Part shown: piece after piece, positions 18,263 to 27,592 of the stretch
How positions within the stretch are numbered: the first letter of the stretch is position 1
How the letters are laid out: each line of letters opens with the position of its first letter
Source: Legionella santicrucis
GTDB lineage: Bacteria; Pseudomonadota; Gammaproteobacteria; Legionellales; Legionellaceae
Assembly: GCF_001468135.1 (NCBI RefSeq)
Contig: NZ_LNYU01000032.1
Span: 169,248-233,247, forward strand
Length of the DNA: 64,000 nucleotides
Direction of reading: 5' to 3'
Made by a program: the position numbers and the translations under genes
Notes under the pieces: generated by a model
Told to the model about the DNA's origin: nothing
Databases searched by the model: none
The model's input: the letters and a program-made list of their open reading frames with translations, nothing else

Positions 18263-18550
18263 TTATCGTGTACGTGTGTTATCTACAACTAATTGCAATA
18301 CCGGAACTTTTTTTCCTTTATTTGAACTAAGCTCATATCCCTGACGATAAACTTCAAAAATTCGATATGCCTGATTTGATTCACTATCAATCAATTCCAC
18401 ATCATCCCCTTGCTCATCGAGCAAAGTTACTGTTAAATGGATTTCACGAAATCCCGCGATATGATAACGTTCCTTAAATAATTCTAATACTCGCGCCAGG
18501 CTTTGTGTTGCTTCTTCACCACTATGCTCGCCTTGTAAGATTATGTCCAT
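18263..18550 (-). CDS. Small uncharacterised protein, operon partner of the site-2 protease
   Basis: A 95-residue acidic soluble protein with no signal peptide or membrane segment. It looks like a small alpha/beta domain: an N-terminal helix (EEATQSLARVLELFKERY) followed by strands REIHLTVTLLDEQ, AYRIFEVYRQ and VPVLQLVVDN. I do not recognise the family. It stops 11 bases before the protease gene and the pair have a long upstream gap, so they are probably transcribed together. Confidence 0.7.
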   Translation of the reverse strand: MDIILQGEHSGEEATQSLARVLELFKERYHIAGFREIHLTVTLLDEQGDDVELIDSESNQAYRIFEVYRQGYELSSNKGKKVPVLQLVVDNTRTR

Positions 18551-18936
18551 GATTCATTCCCCTCGTCAACTTGGGCATTTGAACAAAAACCCTCTACTAC
18601 TGTTAGCGGCAAAACAACAATGTACTTTAATTTAACAAGAAGATATTTTTTCATCAATTTAATAGTTTCTTTCTAAACGCGATAGAGGAGTGAAGTACAC
18701 CGAGAAACAGAACCCAGAACAAGAATGTATACGTAGATACATAGAAATTATGCACCGAATCAACAAAGCAATTTTACCGCCTCAATAGAGTTTAGAAAGA
18801 GATATAATGGATGAGTAAATAAGTTCCTCAGTAACAATTCCAATAAATATGACCTTAGTACTCTACAAATTTAACAACTAATCGTTTACAATTCCCGATT
18901 AACTCAATAATTTCAAATTCAATAATTCATAATCTT
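18551..18936. other. 386-base divergent intergenic region upstream of hemA
   Basis: This region should hold the leftward promoter for the small protein/protease pair and the rightward promoter of hemA. A GTG-initiated open frame of 32 codons (18690-18788, +) has protein-like composition, but its AGGAG abuts the GTG with no spacing, so I do not call it a gene. No stable hairpin or RNA gene is evident. Confidence 0.4.
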
Positions 18937-20211
18937 ATGGTGTTTGTTGCTTGTGGGCTAAATCATAAAACTGCTCCAATAAACGTGCGTGAAAAAGTCG
19001 CCATGGATCCGGCTGCCCAAGATTCTTTGCTTAATAGCTTACTCAATCTCCCTGGGGTCAATGAAGCTGCTATTTTATCTACCTGTAATCGCACAGAAAT
19101 CTACTGTAATGCGCACGATCCGCAGGTTCTTGCCCACTGGCTTGCACAAGAACATCAATTATCACATGAATCATTATCTCCCTTTTTATATTTATATAAA
19201 GGCCATGAAGGAATAAAACATACTTTACGGGTTGCTAGTGGTTTAGACTCCATGATGATTGGGGAACCACAAATTCTTGGGCAAATGAAACAGGCTTATC
19301 AACATGCATGTAATCTGGGTACCATAAAAACAGAATTGCGCCCGATTTTCGAATATATTTTTAGTGCATCAAAGCGTGTACGCACTCGAAGTGGTATAGG
19401 TGTAAATCCTGTTTCAGTAGCTTATGCTGCAGTTCAACTTATTGGCCAACTCTTTACAGGCTACGAATCACTCAATGTCTTTTTAATTGGCTCAGGCGAA
19501 ACAGCTTCTTTAGTAGCAAAATATTTACATCAACAAGGTGTGAACCATTTTATGGTAGCAAGCAGGACCCAAGAAAATGCGGAGAAACTTGCTCAAGCGT
19601 TTCATGGAAAAACGATCCCTATCAGTGATATTGCTCAACACCTGTCTCAAGCAGATGTTATTGTTTCTGCAACGACTTGCCCCATTCCATTTATTAATAA
19701 GGATTTGGTTCAGCAAGCATTAAATCAAAGAAATCATGCTCCTATGTTCTTTCTAGATTTAGCAGTGCCTCGAGATATTGAGGCTAATGTCAAAGAAATC
19801 GCCCAAGTGCACCTTTACAATATTGACGATTTGCAGGCTATGATAGAAAAAGGCATCGAAGAAAGACGCCTTGCTGCATTACATGCAGAGCAATTAATTG
19901 AAGAAGAACTGAATAATTACATTCGCAAACACCGTTCTCTTAAAGCCAAAAAAGTCATTTGTGATTATCGCAACCAAATGTATGATCTGGCACAAAAAGA
20001 ATTGCAACGTGCCTTGAAAAAACTGTCTGCAGGTCAATGTCAGCAACTTGTTTTAAATGAGTTTAGCGAACGTTTGGTGAATAAACTAACCCATAATCCC
20101 ACCGCTGGTTTAAGACAAATAGCCAAAGATGGCCGAGAAGATTTATTTACCTTAGCACAATATCTTTTTACTACTACAACACGTCAATCATCTTATGAAG
20201 AAATCTCTTGA
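18937..20211 (+). CDS. hemA: Glutamyl-tRNA reductase
   Basis: The first enzyme of C5 heme synthesis: it reduces glutamyl-tRNA to glutamate-1-semialdehyde with NADPH. The 424-residue protein contains GLNHKTAP, the catalytic cysteine in [10 protein letters not shown], the [19 protein letters not shown] motif and the NADP-binding GSGETASL. It overlaps prfA by 17 bases; hemA-prfA-prmC is the conserved gammaproteobacterial order. Confidence 0.95.
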   Translation: MVFVACGLNHKTAPINVREKVAMDPAAQDSLLNSLLNLPGVNEAAILSTCNRTEIYCNAHDPQVLAHWLAQEHQLSHESLSPFLYLYKGHEGIKHTLRVASGLDSMMIGEPQILGQMKQAYQHACNLGTIKTELRPIFEYIFSASKRVRTRSGIGVNPVSVAYAAVQLIGQLFTGYESLNVFLIGSGETASLVAKYLHQQGVNHFMVASRTQENAEKLAQAFHGKTIPISDIAQHLSQADVIVSATTCPIPFINKDLVQQALNQRNHAPMFFLDLAVPRDIEANVKEIAQVHLYNIDDLQAMIEKGIEERRLAALHAEQLIEEELNNYIRKHRSLKAKKVICDYRNQMYDLAQKELQRALKKLSAGQCQQLVLNEFSERLVNKLTHNPTAGLRQIAKDGREDLFTLAQYLFTTTTRQSSYEEIS

Positions 20212-21283
20212 ACTAAAACTGCAGCAAATGCTGGAACGTTATCAGGAAGTGGGACGCTTATTATCTGAAGCATCAATTATTGCTGATCAAAATCAATTTA
20301 AAACCTTATCAAAAGAATATGCACAATTAGAACCTATAGCGACTTGTTATGAAACTTATCTCGAAGCAAAAAATAATGTGTCTTCTTTAGAAGAGTTACT
20401 TGCCGGAGAGGATAAAGAATTAGCGGCGATGGCGGATGAAGAATTAGCAAGTGCCAAAAATCAAGTTGAAGAACTCGATGAGCAACTACAATGGCACTTG
20501 ATTCCCAAAGATCCAGATGATGAACGCAATATTTATCTTGAAATCAGAGCAGGAACTGGAGGAGACGAGGCTGCGATTTTTGCCGGTGATCTTTATCGTA
20601 TGTACATTCGTTATGCAGAAGAACAAGGCTGGCAACAGGAATTAATTAGTGCAAGTCATGGTGAACATGGAGGATATAAAGAAATTATCACGCGTATTAG
20701 TGGTAATGCTGTTTATTCACAGCTTAAATTTGAATCTGGGGCTCACCGTGTACAACGTGTTCCTGAAACTGAATCCCAAGGACGTGTTCATACTTCTGCC
20801 TGTACTGTTGCCATCTTACCTGAAGTTGATGAAATTGATGATATTCAAATTAACCCAGATGATCTACGTATAGATACCTATCGCTCATCAGGAGCTGGTG
20901 GACAGCACGTCAATAAAACAGACTCTGCTATTCGTATTACCCATATACCTACTGGTGTAGTTGTGGAATGCCAAGATGAGCGCTCCCAACATAAAAATCG
21001 TTCTAAAGCAATGTCTTTACTCAAAACACGCTTGTTGGATGCTGAACAAAGTAAACAGAAGAAAGAGCAAGCACAAGCCCGTAAATCGCTGGTTGGCACA
21101 GGTGATCGCTCTGAGAGAATTCGTACCTATAACTATCCTCAAGGTCGTTTAACAGATCATCGAATTAATCTAACAATTTATCAATTAAATGATGTAATGG
21201 AAGGTAAGCTCTCTTTAGTAATTGAGCCCTTAAAACGTGAATATCATGCCGAATTACTAGCAGAACTAGGACGAAATGATTAA
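20195..21283 (+). CDS. prfA: Peptide chain release factor 1
   Basis: RF1 terminates translation at UAA and UAG. The 362-residue protein has the GGQ motif ([12 protein letters not shown]), which is methylated by the adjacent prmC product, and the anticodon-like PxT region ([14 protein letters not shown]). The start lies inside the end of hemA, so translation is probably coupled, and it overlaps prmC by 8 bases. Confidence 0.96.
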   Translation: MKKSLELKLQQMLERYQEVGRLLSEASIIADQNQFKTLSKEYAQLEPIATCYETYLEAKNNVSSLEELLAGEDKELAAMADEELASAKNQVEELDEQLQWHLIPKDPDDERNIYLEIRAGTGGDEAAIFAGDLYRMYIRYAEEQGWQQELISASHGEHGGYKEIITRISGNAVYSQLKFESGAHRVQRVPETESQGRVHTSACTVAILPEVDEIDDIQINPDDLRIDTYRSSGAGGQHVNKTDSAIRITHIPTGVVVECQDERSQHKNRSKAMSLLKTRLLDAEQSKQKKEQAQARKSLVGTGDRSERIRTYNYPQGRLTDHRINLTIYQLNDVMEGKLSLVIEPLKREYHAELLAELGRND

Positions 21284-22082
21284 TATTCATACAGTTCTAA
21301 AACAAAATCCAGATCGTGAAGCAGAAATTTTATTAGGCCATGTTTTAGATAAAACCAGGGCCTACCTCTTTGCTCATCCTGAAGTAGTGCTTACACCGAA
21401 ACAATTAGCTGCATTTGAACATTTAATGGCTCAAAGGGCGCAAGGAATGCCGATTGCCTATCTTACAGGTCAACGTGAATTTTGGTCTCTTGATTTAAAA
21501 GTCAATGAACATACTTTAATTCCACGCCATGAAACGGAATTACTTGTAGCATTAGCCTTAGAGCTTATCCCCAATTTACCAAATATTTATATTCTTGAAT
21601 TAGGTACTGGAAGCGGAGCCATAGCCTTAGCATTGGCAAAAGAAAGACCAAACTGGAAAATTGTTGCATGTGACATTAACCAGGATACACTGAAAGTTGC
21701 AAAAGAAAACGCACAAAACCACAAAATAAACAATATAAAGTTTTTTCAGTCAGACTGGTTTAGTAACATTCCGCAACACCAATACCATGCTATTGTAGCC
21801 AATCCTCCTTATATTGCAGAAAACGATCCGCATTTGCAACAAGGTGATCTACGTTTTGAACCACGAAATGCACTCGTGAGTAGTCAAGAAGGCTTAGCTG
21901 ATCTACAATGTATTATTGAGCACGGTTATGAATATCTTGTACCTCAAGGTATGCTCTTGCTTGAACATGGATTTGATCAAAAATGTAAAGTACAAGCTAT
22001 ACTTAATAGATTAGGGTATAAAAGTATAAGATGTTGGCAAGACATCCAGGGTCATGACAGAGTAAGTGGGGGTTGGCGATAA
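21276..22082 (+). CDS. prmC: Release factor glutamine methyltransferase
   Basis: PrmC N5-methylates the GGQ glutamine of RF1 and RF2. The 268-residue protein carries the SAM motif [13 protein letters not shown] and the hallmark NPPYIAE motif that binds the target glutamine, as well as the preceding [18 protein letters not shown] substrate segment ([11 protein letters not shown]). It overlaps prfA by 8 bases. Confidence 0.95.
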   Translation: MINIHTVLKQNPDREAEILLGHVLDKTRAYLFAHPEVVLTPKQLAAFEHLMAQRAQGMPIAYLTGQREFWSLDLKVNEHTLIPRHETELLVALALELIPNLPNIYILELGTGSGAIALALAKERPNWKIVACDINQDTLKVAKENAQNHKINNIKFFQSDWFSNIPQHQYHAIVANPPYIAENDPHLQQGDLRFEPRNALVSSQEGLADLQCIIEHGYEYLVPQGMLLLEHGFDQKCKVQAILNRLGYKSIRCWQDIQGHDRVSGGWR

Positions 22083-22100
22083 TATTATTGATGATACAAT
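22073..22100 (+). promoter_or_regulatory. Sigma70-type promoter for dksA
   Basis: TTGGCG (22073-22078) and TACAAT (22095-22100) are 16 bases apart; the -35 box lies in the last codons of prmC. It leaves a leader of about 60 bases before the dksA ATG. Confidence 0.45.
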
Positions 22101-22138
22101 AGATTTTTGGTATACCTAAACCCTTTCCTTTCTGTAGT

Positions 22139-22165
22139 CCCAGGTTAAACGCTGGGGAGGGAGAC
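22139..22165 (+). promoter_or_regulatory. dksA leader hairpin abutting a very strong ribosome site
   Basis: CCCAG (22139-22143) can pair with CTGGG (22152-22156). The right arm runs directly into GGGGAGGGAG, an unusually strong Shine-Dalgarno ending about 7 bases before the dksA ATG. The same stretch contains an AGGGA element of the ANGGA type recognised by CsrA. Translational control is possible but inferred. Confidence 0.35.
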
Positions 22166-22169
22166 TAAA

Positions 22170-22643
22170 ATGACCGAACAATTAATTGATAAAAATAATG
22201 AGAGACAATACGTGAAAAGCGACGCAATAGGTAGCATGGGAATTACCCCCTATCAGGAAACTGCTGGGGAAGAATATATGAATGAAAATCAGTTAGCACA
22301 TATTGAAAAAATATTGTTAGCCTGGCGTCAATCATTAATGGAAGAAGTTGATCGTACTGTAACACATATGAAAGACGAAGCAGCCAATTTTCCCGATCCA
22401 TCAGACAGAGCAAGCCAAGAAGAAGAATTTAGCATCGAATTGCGTACACGTGATCGCGAACGCAAACTCATCAAAAAAATTGAAGATGCATTAGAACGAT
22501 TAAGAAATGAAGATTTTGGTTATTGTGAAGCATGTGGTATTGAAATTGGTCTCAAGCGTCTGGAAGCAAGACCTACTGCAACTTTATGTATTGACTGCAA
22601 AACTTTGTCAGAAATTAAAGAAAAACAAAACCAAGGCTCTTAA
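22170..22643 (+). CDS. dksA: RNA polymerase-binding transcription factor DksA
   Basis: DksA enters the RNA polymerase secondary channel and, with ppGpp, resets transcription on starvation; in Legionella it helps trigger the transmissive phase. The 157-residue protein has the [19 protein letters not shown]-terminus, the coiled-coil tip [11 protein letters not shown] with the key acidic residues, and the C4 zinc finger CEAC...CIDC. The sequence is highly conserved and intact. Confidence 0.96.
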   Translation: MTEQLIDKNNERQYVKSDAIGSMGITPYQETAGEEYMNENQLAHIEKILLAWRQSLMEEVDRTVTHMKDEAANFPDPSDRASQEEEFSIELRTRDRERKLIKKIEDALERLRNEDFGYCEACGIEIGLKRLEARPTATLCIDCKTLSEIKEKQNQGS

Positions 22644-22941
22644 AAGATACTTTCATTCATAAAAGAGATCTATTTTTCTTTTTTCACTGTGCTACACAAA
22701 AATGTAGTAGCCCAGTTATAAGCAGCTGCCTCCTTGGCTCCATTTCTGACGCCCTGAGGCTCATTCAGGGTCCACTGTTTTAACGCAGTGCCCCTGGATT
22801 TAGCGGACAAGCTGCAAAACGTCGGGGAGTATCTATGGAACAAATGTTCCAGAAACGACCTCTTACTGTTTGGTAAGATATTTTAGATCTTCAACTTTCG
22901 CGGCAGGTCACGATCTTTCAAAAAACCAAAGGTTAGCTTAC
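22644..22941. repeat. Structured non-coding region between dksA and waaA
   Basis: No gene is visible. Short inverted repeats cluster here: CCCTGA(N7)TCAGGG at about 22752-22770, CACTG(N8)CAGTG just after it, and GGAACA-AA-TGTTCC near 22838-22851. The piece containing CCCCTGGATTTAGCGGACAAGC and GTCGGGG looks like a degenerate intergenic repeat. It may also contain terminators for the convergent dksA and waaA. Confidence 0.4.
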
Positions 22942-24195
22942 CTATATTATTGCTTCAATTTGCTGTAAATGTCGTACAACCGAACCTTTATTCTTTTCGA
23001 AAACAGTAGTAGCGTTGAGAACCATCTGCTGTCGGAGTGTGGGATCTGTATGTAACTTAATAACTCCATCAATAACCTCTTTTGCGTTCTGCACTAATAT
23101 AATACCGTGCGCCGCCTGTAACTCATCACAAATGGCTTTAAAATTATGAACTTGATGGCCACTTAACACGGGAACATTCATTGCAATAGGCTCTAATACG
23201 TTATGTCCGCCTACAGGAACAAGACTGCCTCCCACAAAAGCATAATCACTAATTTGATATAATCCTAAAAGCTCACCTAGGCTATCGAGCACAACAATCT
23301 CATTTTCTGGACTCAGTGTCTGCACATCAGAGCGTAGCCCTGTCTTAAACCCCGACTGAATACATAATTGATAAATGGCTTGAAAACGTTCAGGATGGCG
23401 CGGAGCGATTAATAAAATTACATCTGGAATTGCTTGCTGGAGACGCTTCAATTGAGACAAAATCTGTGCTTCTTCATTTTCATGAGTGCTTGCCGCAATC
23501 ACTGTAATACGTGTAGATCCCCAGTGTTTTTTTAAATCACTAAAACGTTGGCTCTCAATTCTATTGGTCTGTAAATCAAACTTCATATTTCCCAAAACAT
23601 GTACTATTTCTTCTCTAGCGCCCAAAGCCATATAGCGCCGTGCATCCTCTTCTCCTTGCGCCAAAATAGCAGAGAATTGATTTAAAATAGGTTTAATAAG
23701 GCATTTTATTTTTTTATAGCCGTGTAAAGAATCGTCTGATATACGTGCGTTAGCAAGCAATAAAGGAATTCGAGCAGTTTGTGCCTGATAAATTAAATTA
23801 GGCCATAACTCCGTCTCCATAATCACACCAACCCGAGGTTTAATTCGTTGATAAAAGCGTTTCAATACACCAGGAAGATCATAAGGCAGGTACTGATGCA
23901 TCACTTTATTACCAAAACGAGCTTGCACTCGTTCTGAACCCGTTGGAGTCATCGTAGTCACCAATAAAGACCAGTTTTTATCAAGCATGGCATCAATTAA
24001 AGGAATAGCAGCAATGACTTCTCCTAAAGAAACAGCGTGCACCCAAACATCAACCGGTTTATACTCATAAGTACTTAGGAAAAAACGTTCTGCTATGCGT
24101 TTTCGATAAGCTGGTAAACTTTTCCCTTTCCACCATAATCGTATTAAAATAAAAGGGATAAGCAAATACATTAAAAAAGAGTAAAAAAATCGCAT
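22942..24195 (-). CDS. waaA: 3-deoxy-D-manno-octulosonic-acid transferase
   Basis: WaaA (KdtA) transfers Kdo residues onto lipid IVA at the inner membrane. The 417-residue GT-B glycosyltransferase starts with a membrane anchor and has the family motifs WVHAVSLGEV, TTMTPTGSERV, YLPYDLPG, METELWPNL and the C-terminal GGHNVLEPIAMN. Length and motifs are normal. Confidence 0.94.
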   Translation of the reverse strand: MRFFYSFLMYLLIPFILIRLWWKGKSLPAYRKRIAERFFLSTYEYKPVDVWVHAVSLGEVIAAIPLIDAMLDKNWSLLVTTMTPTGSERVQARFGNKVMHQYLPYDLPGVLKRFYQRIKPRVGVIMETELWPNLIYQAQTARIPLLLANARISDDSLHGYKKIKCLIKPILNQFSAILAQGEEDARRYMALGAREEIVHVLGNMKFDLQTNRIESQRFSDLKKHWGSTRITVIAASTHENEEAQILSQLKRLQQAIPDVILLIAPRHPERFQAIYQLCIQSGFKTGLRSDVQTLSPENEIVVLDSLGELLGLYQISDYAFVGGSLVPVGGHNVLEPIAMNVPVLSGHQVHNFKAICDELQAAHGIILVQNAKEVIDGVIKLHTDPTLRQQMVLNATTVFEKNKGSVVRHLQQIEAII

Positions 24196-24281
24196 ATAAA
24201 ACCAAACCCAAAAAGCGACAGTATATACTTAAAATATGGTATAAAGCGATAAAATGACATAATTTTAAAGGATCCTTGCAG

Positions 24282-25169
24282 ATGACTTTTCGGGACTTCT
24301 TTATCATCACTACCTGGTGGGGGAAAATTATTGGCGCATGTTTTGGCTATTTAATTGCCGGGCCTATGGGGACACTCTTTGGTCTTTTAATAGGTAATTT
24401 TTTTGACCGAGGCTTATCCCAATATTACTCCAACCCTCATTGGTTCTATTACAGTGAAAAACGTAAAGTCGTCCAACAGACTTTTTTTGAAGCGACATTC
24501 TCCATTATGGGGCATTTAGCCAAAGCGGATGGCCGTGTAACTGAGAAAGAGCTAGACATTGCACGTCAATTTATGGAGGAAATGCATTTAAGCAAAGAAC
24601 AAAAAAACTTAGCGAAGCGTTTATTTAATGAAGGCAAACAACTTGGTTTTAATCTAAATGAGATTCTCGAGAAATTAAAAAAATCCTGTAAAGATAATCG
24701 AGATTTACTCAAGTTATTTCTCGATATTCAGTATCGAGCAGCTCTAACTGATGGTCTTAGTACAAAAAAAATTCAACTTTTGGATATTATTTTTTCCAAA
24801 CTGGATTTTGCACCACTTCATAAACAATATCGTTTTTATGAAGATTTTGGTACTAGTTATTCGTATGAGCAACCCAAAGATGATGAGCAACAATCACAAC
24901 AATCTTCATCTGAATCCTACTCTTCATACAGCAGATATAATTACCAATCCACTAAAACAAATTTGGATTATGCGTATGCACTTCTGGAAATATCGCCTAA
25001 CGCAAGCAAACAAGAAGTAAAACGTGCCTACAGACGTTTATTAAGCCGAAATCATCCTGATAAATTAATTGCTCAGGGATTACCTCAAGAAATGATTAAA
25101 ATGGCCAATGAAAAAACTCAAAAAATAGTAAAAGCATATGAATTAATTTGCTCCAGTAAAGGATGGTAG
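24282..25169 (+). CDS. djlA: Membrane-anchored co-chaperone DjlA
   Basis: DjlA is a type III membrane DnaJ-like protein that stimulates DnaK. It has an N-terminal glycine-zipper membrane segment (GACFGYLIAGPMGTLFGLLIG), a central TerB-like helical domain with AKADGRVTEKE, a Ser/Gln-rich linker and a C-terminal J domain with the HPDK motif. The ATG at 24282 sits about 9 bases after AAAGGA and is preferred over an in-frame TTG at 24276. Confidence 0.92.
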   Translation: MTFRDFFIITTWWGKIIGACFGYLIAGPMGTLFGLLIGNFFDRGLSQYYSNPHWFYYSEKRKVVQQTFFEATFSIMGHLAKADGRVTEKELDIARQFMEEMHLSKEQKNLAKRLFNEGKQLGFNLNEILEKLKKSCKDNRDLLKLFLDIQYRAALTDGLSTKKIQLLDIIFSKLDFAPLHKQYRFYEDFGTSYSYEQPKDDEQQSQQSSSESYSSYSRYNYQSTKTNLDYAYALLEISPNASKQEVKRAYRRLLSRNHPDKLIAQGLPQEMIKMANEKTQKIVKAYELICSSKGW

Positions 25170-25178
25170 GCATCCATT

Positions 25179-25200
25179 CAAGAGGATCGCTTGGCTCTTG
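25179..25200. terminator. Weak hairpin between convergent djlA and htpX-like genes
   Basis: CAAGAG (25179-25184) and CTCTTG (25195-25200) form a 6-bp stem 10 bases after the djlA stop. The following sequence is only weakly T-rich, so its terminator role is tentative. Confidence 0.3.
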
Positions 25201-25227
25201 GTGAAGGCTTAATTTGAGTTTCTAAAA

Positions 25228-26265
25228 TTATTTCTCTTGTTTGCGCTTAAACCCCAAGGCTCGTAAACGTTGATCCACTGTAGGATGTGTTGCAAAAGCG
25301 GTGTTAAGTGACTTCACAGGATCAACATCTGAAGGGTCAAAAAGATAAGAAGCATGCCTTACTTGTTCATGAGGTGTATTACCGTACTCTTCTGCATAAC
25401 GTGTTGCATATTGCTTATGATCCACACTTATTTTCAGTAAAGCTCGGGCCAAAGGTTCATTATTACGCATTAATTCCACGCACCCAGCATCGGCCATATA
25501 TTCGCGTGTTCGGCTTAAAAACAATGTTAATAAGACTGTAATTAAAGGTACGAGATAACGCAAAATCACAATAACCATAAACAATCGATTATCTTCACGT
25601 CGTTCATCATTACCTCTAAAAAGGACAGAATAAAATAAAACATCCACAGCCATTAAAAGAATATTACTCAAGATGGCAACTGTTAAAGTTAATCTAATAT
25701 CAAGGTGGCGAATATGACTTAGTTCATGGGCCATCACTGCTTGTACTTCTGCTCTATCTAGCTTTTCCATTAAGCCCCGCGTAATTGCTACCATTGCCGA
25801 TTTCTCGCTATAACCACTTGCAAAAGCGTTCATATAATCAGCGTCAATAATGAATACCCGAGGCATGTAATCCAAACCAGCAGCAATCTGCATTTCTTCT
25901 ACAACATTATAGAGTTGCTGTTCTTGTAAATTATTGGCTGTTTCTGGGGTAATTTCTCGATAATCAGTGCCCAATAACATAATCCGATCATAAAATGCAT
26001 AAGTAATGATTAATGAAACTACCGCAAAACCAACCATAAGAATGGTGCCATAAGGGATAACTTGTAACCGAAGCAATGCGAGAACGCTTTGCTCAAGAGT
26101 AATATGAGGAAAATAAAGCGCTTGTAATATAGCAACATCAGCAACACAGCCAACAACAAAATAAATTCCAATATAAAACATCATCACCAATAATGTCTTG
26201 CGCTTATTTCGCCGAATTTGCTCGCGCCAATCTACAGCTTCACTATCATAATCTTCAAGACTCAT
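25228..26265 (-). CDS. M48-family membrane metalloprotease, HtpX-like
   Basis: The 345-residue inner-membrane zinc protease has two N-terminal membrane segments (about 24-50 and 70-92), the zinc motif HELSHIRH at residues 180-187, a second hydrophobic pair at about 195-245 and the third-ligand region EYMADAGCVEL. The C-terminus STHPTVDQRLRALG-like (FATHPTVDQRLRALG) is typical. It lies 9 bases downstream of lemA; the lemA-htpX-like pair is widespread and is thought to act in membrane protein quality control. Confidence 0.9.
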   Translation of the reverse strand: MSLEDYDSEAVDWREQIRRNKRKTLLVMMFYIGIYFVVGCVADVAILQALYFPHITLEQSVLALLRLQVIPYGTILMVGFAVVSLIITYAFYDRIMLLGTDYREITPETANNLQEQQLYNVVEEMQIAAGLDYMPRVFIIDADYMNAFASGYSEKSAMVAITRGLMEKLDRAEVQAVMAHELSHIRHLDIRLTLTVAILSNILLMAVDVLFYSVLFRGNDERREDNRLFMVIVILRYLVPLITVLLTLFLSRTREYMADAGCVELMRNNEPLARALLKISVDHKQYATRYAEEYGNTPHEQVRHASYLFDPSDVDPVKSLNTAFATHPTVDQRLRALGFKRKQEK

Positions 26266-26274
26266 ATTTTAAAC

Positions 26275-26862
26275 TCAAAATTTTACGGTATAGTCTTCTT
26301 TAGCTTTAATCTGCTCCTCAGAAAGTCCCCAATAAACAAAATCCTTATCTAAGGAAGAAGAAAATATTGATACTATTATTGATTCAAAAAATGATTTTTT
26401 CTTCGCATTATAACGTTCTATAGCATCGTTATATGCTTGTTTTGAATAAGCTAATTTATTTTCGGTGTTAACTATTTCCTCTTGTAATTGCATCACATTT
26501 TGACTGGCTTTCAAATCGGGATATCTCTCAAATACCACATTAAGGCCCGATGCAATTTGTGAGATTTGGTTTTCTGCAGCAATACGACCTTGTTCATCTC
26601 CTGAGGCTTTTGCTGCTTGAGCCTGATTACGTAAAGCGACTACATCTTTTAAAGTAGTTTGTTCGTAATCCATATATTTTTTTACAGCCTCAATCAAAGA
26701 CTCAAATACTTTAAATCGACGATCCAGTTGGATATCAATTTGTTTTTTATCATTATTAATTGCTTCAATAAATTGAATCAGGATATTGTAGATACTAATA
26801 GCCCATATCATGATAAGAGCTACTATAACTATCAGAACAATAAAAAAAGTACTCATTTTCAT
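26275..26862 (-). CDS. lemA: LemA family protein
   Basis: The 195-residue protein has one N-terminal membrane helix (about residues 5-26) and a long helical-bundle domain with the family signature IQLDRRFKVFESL and the central FERYPDLKA. LemA proteins expose the bundle on the membrane surface; their biochemical role is unresolved. It is the first gene of a two-gene operon with the M48 protease. Confidence 0.92.
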   Translation of the reverse strand: MKMSTFFIVLIVIVALIMIWAISIYNILIQFIEAINNDKKQIDIQLDRRFKVFESLIEAVKKYMDYEQTTLKDVVALRNQAQAAKASGDEQGRIAAENQISQIASGLNVVFERYPDLKASQNVMQLQEEIVNTENKLAYSKQAYNDAIERYNAKKKSFFESIIVSIFSSSLDKDFVYWGLSEEQIKAKEDYTVKF

Positions 26863-27030
26863 TCCTATGCAAAATTTCCTACAATTAAGTTATAGACCGA
26901 AAATTATAAAAAAAACAGTATAACTAAGGCGATGTTTCTACACTTTTATCTATTTTTAGTAAAGAAATAATTGAATTAATTCCTGTAAAATAGAGTTGAC
27001 TATCAACGGATTATAAAATGAGATAAATCA

Positions 27031-27582
27031 ATGAATAAAAGTAAATTAGGGTGGTGTATCCATTTTTTATCCTATTATTTATGTTGGATAGCCTGCTTTT
27101 ATTTTGCAGCACAAAATGAAACATACCTTGGACCAGTTATTGGCTTTTTGATTATTGCGGTACAAATTAGTTGGCAATCTATTAATCGCCTGCCTTACTT
27201 AAAAGCGCTTTATTTTGCCCTTTTTATCGGCCTGATTGGTTCCATAACTGATGCCATTTGGTTACACCAAAACTATATTCATTTTAAAGCCAACCCTTTT
27301 GCTCCTTATTTCACAGCTCCATGGATGGTATGTATTTGGTTAAGCTTTGGCTTAAATTTGATTATTCTTAATGAAAAATTGACACGCTATTATTTCATTT
27401 GGTTTTTACTTACTCTTTTTTTGATGCCATTTGCTTACAAAATTGGTGCTGCATGTAACATAGTAGTTATCGAACGGAGTTATCCCTTTTATTTTTCTGT
27501 AGGAATTACCTGGGCCTTACTTTTACCTCTAAGTTTTTACTTGTATCACCATTTAGAAAAATTCGATGCTGTTGAAACTTAA
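27031..27582 (+). CDS. DUF2878 family membrane protein
   Basis: The 183-residue integral membrane protein has about six hydrophobic segments and no soluble domain. The segment DAIWLHQNYIHF and APWMVCIWLSFGLNL match the DUF2878 family as I know it. Function is unknown. It is a single rightward gene between the divergently placed lemA operon and the convergent uvrA. Confidence 0.78.
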   Translation: MNKSKLGWCIHFLSYYLCWIACFYFAAQNETYLGPVIGFLIIAVQISWQSINRLPYLKALYFALFIGLIGSITDAIWLHQNYIHFKANPFAPYFTAPWMVCIWLSFGLNLIILNEKLTRYYFIWFLLTLFLMPFAYKIGAACNIVVIERSYPFYFSVGITWALLLPLSFYLYHHLEKFDAVET

Positions 27583-27592
27583 CTTACGTCAA

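Noticed and set aside
18690-18788. 32-codon GTG ORF upstream of hemA
   Set aside because: Composition is protein-like, but the AGGAG directly abuts the GTG with no spacing and there is no other start codon; not enough to call a gene.
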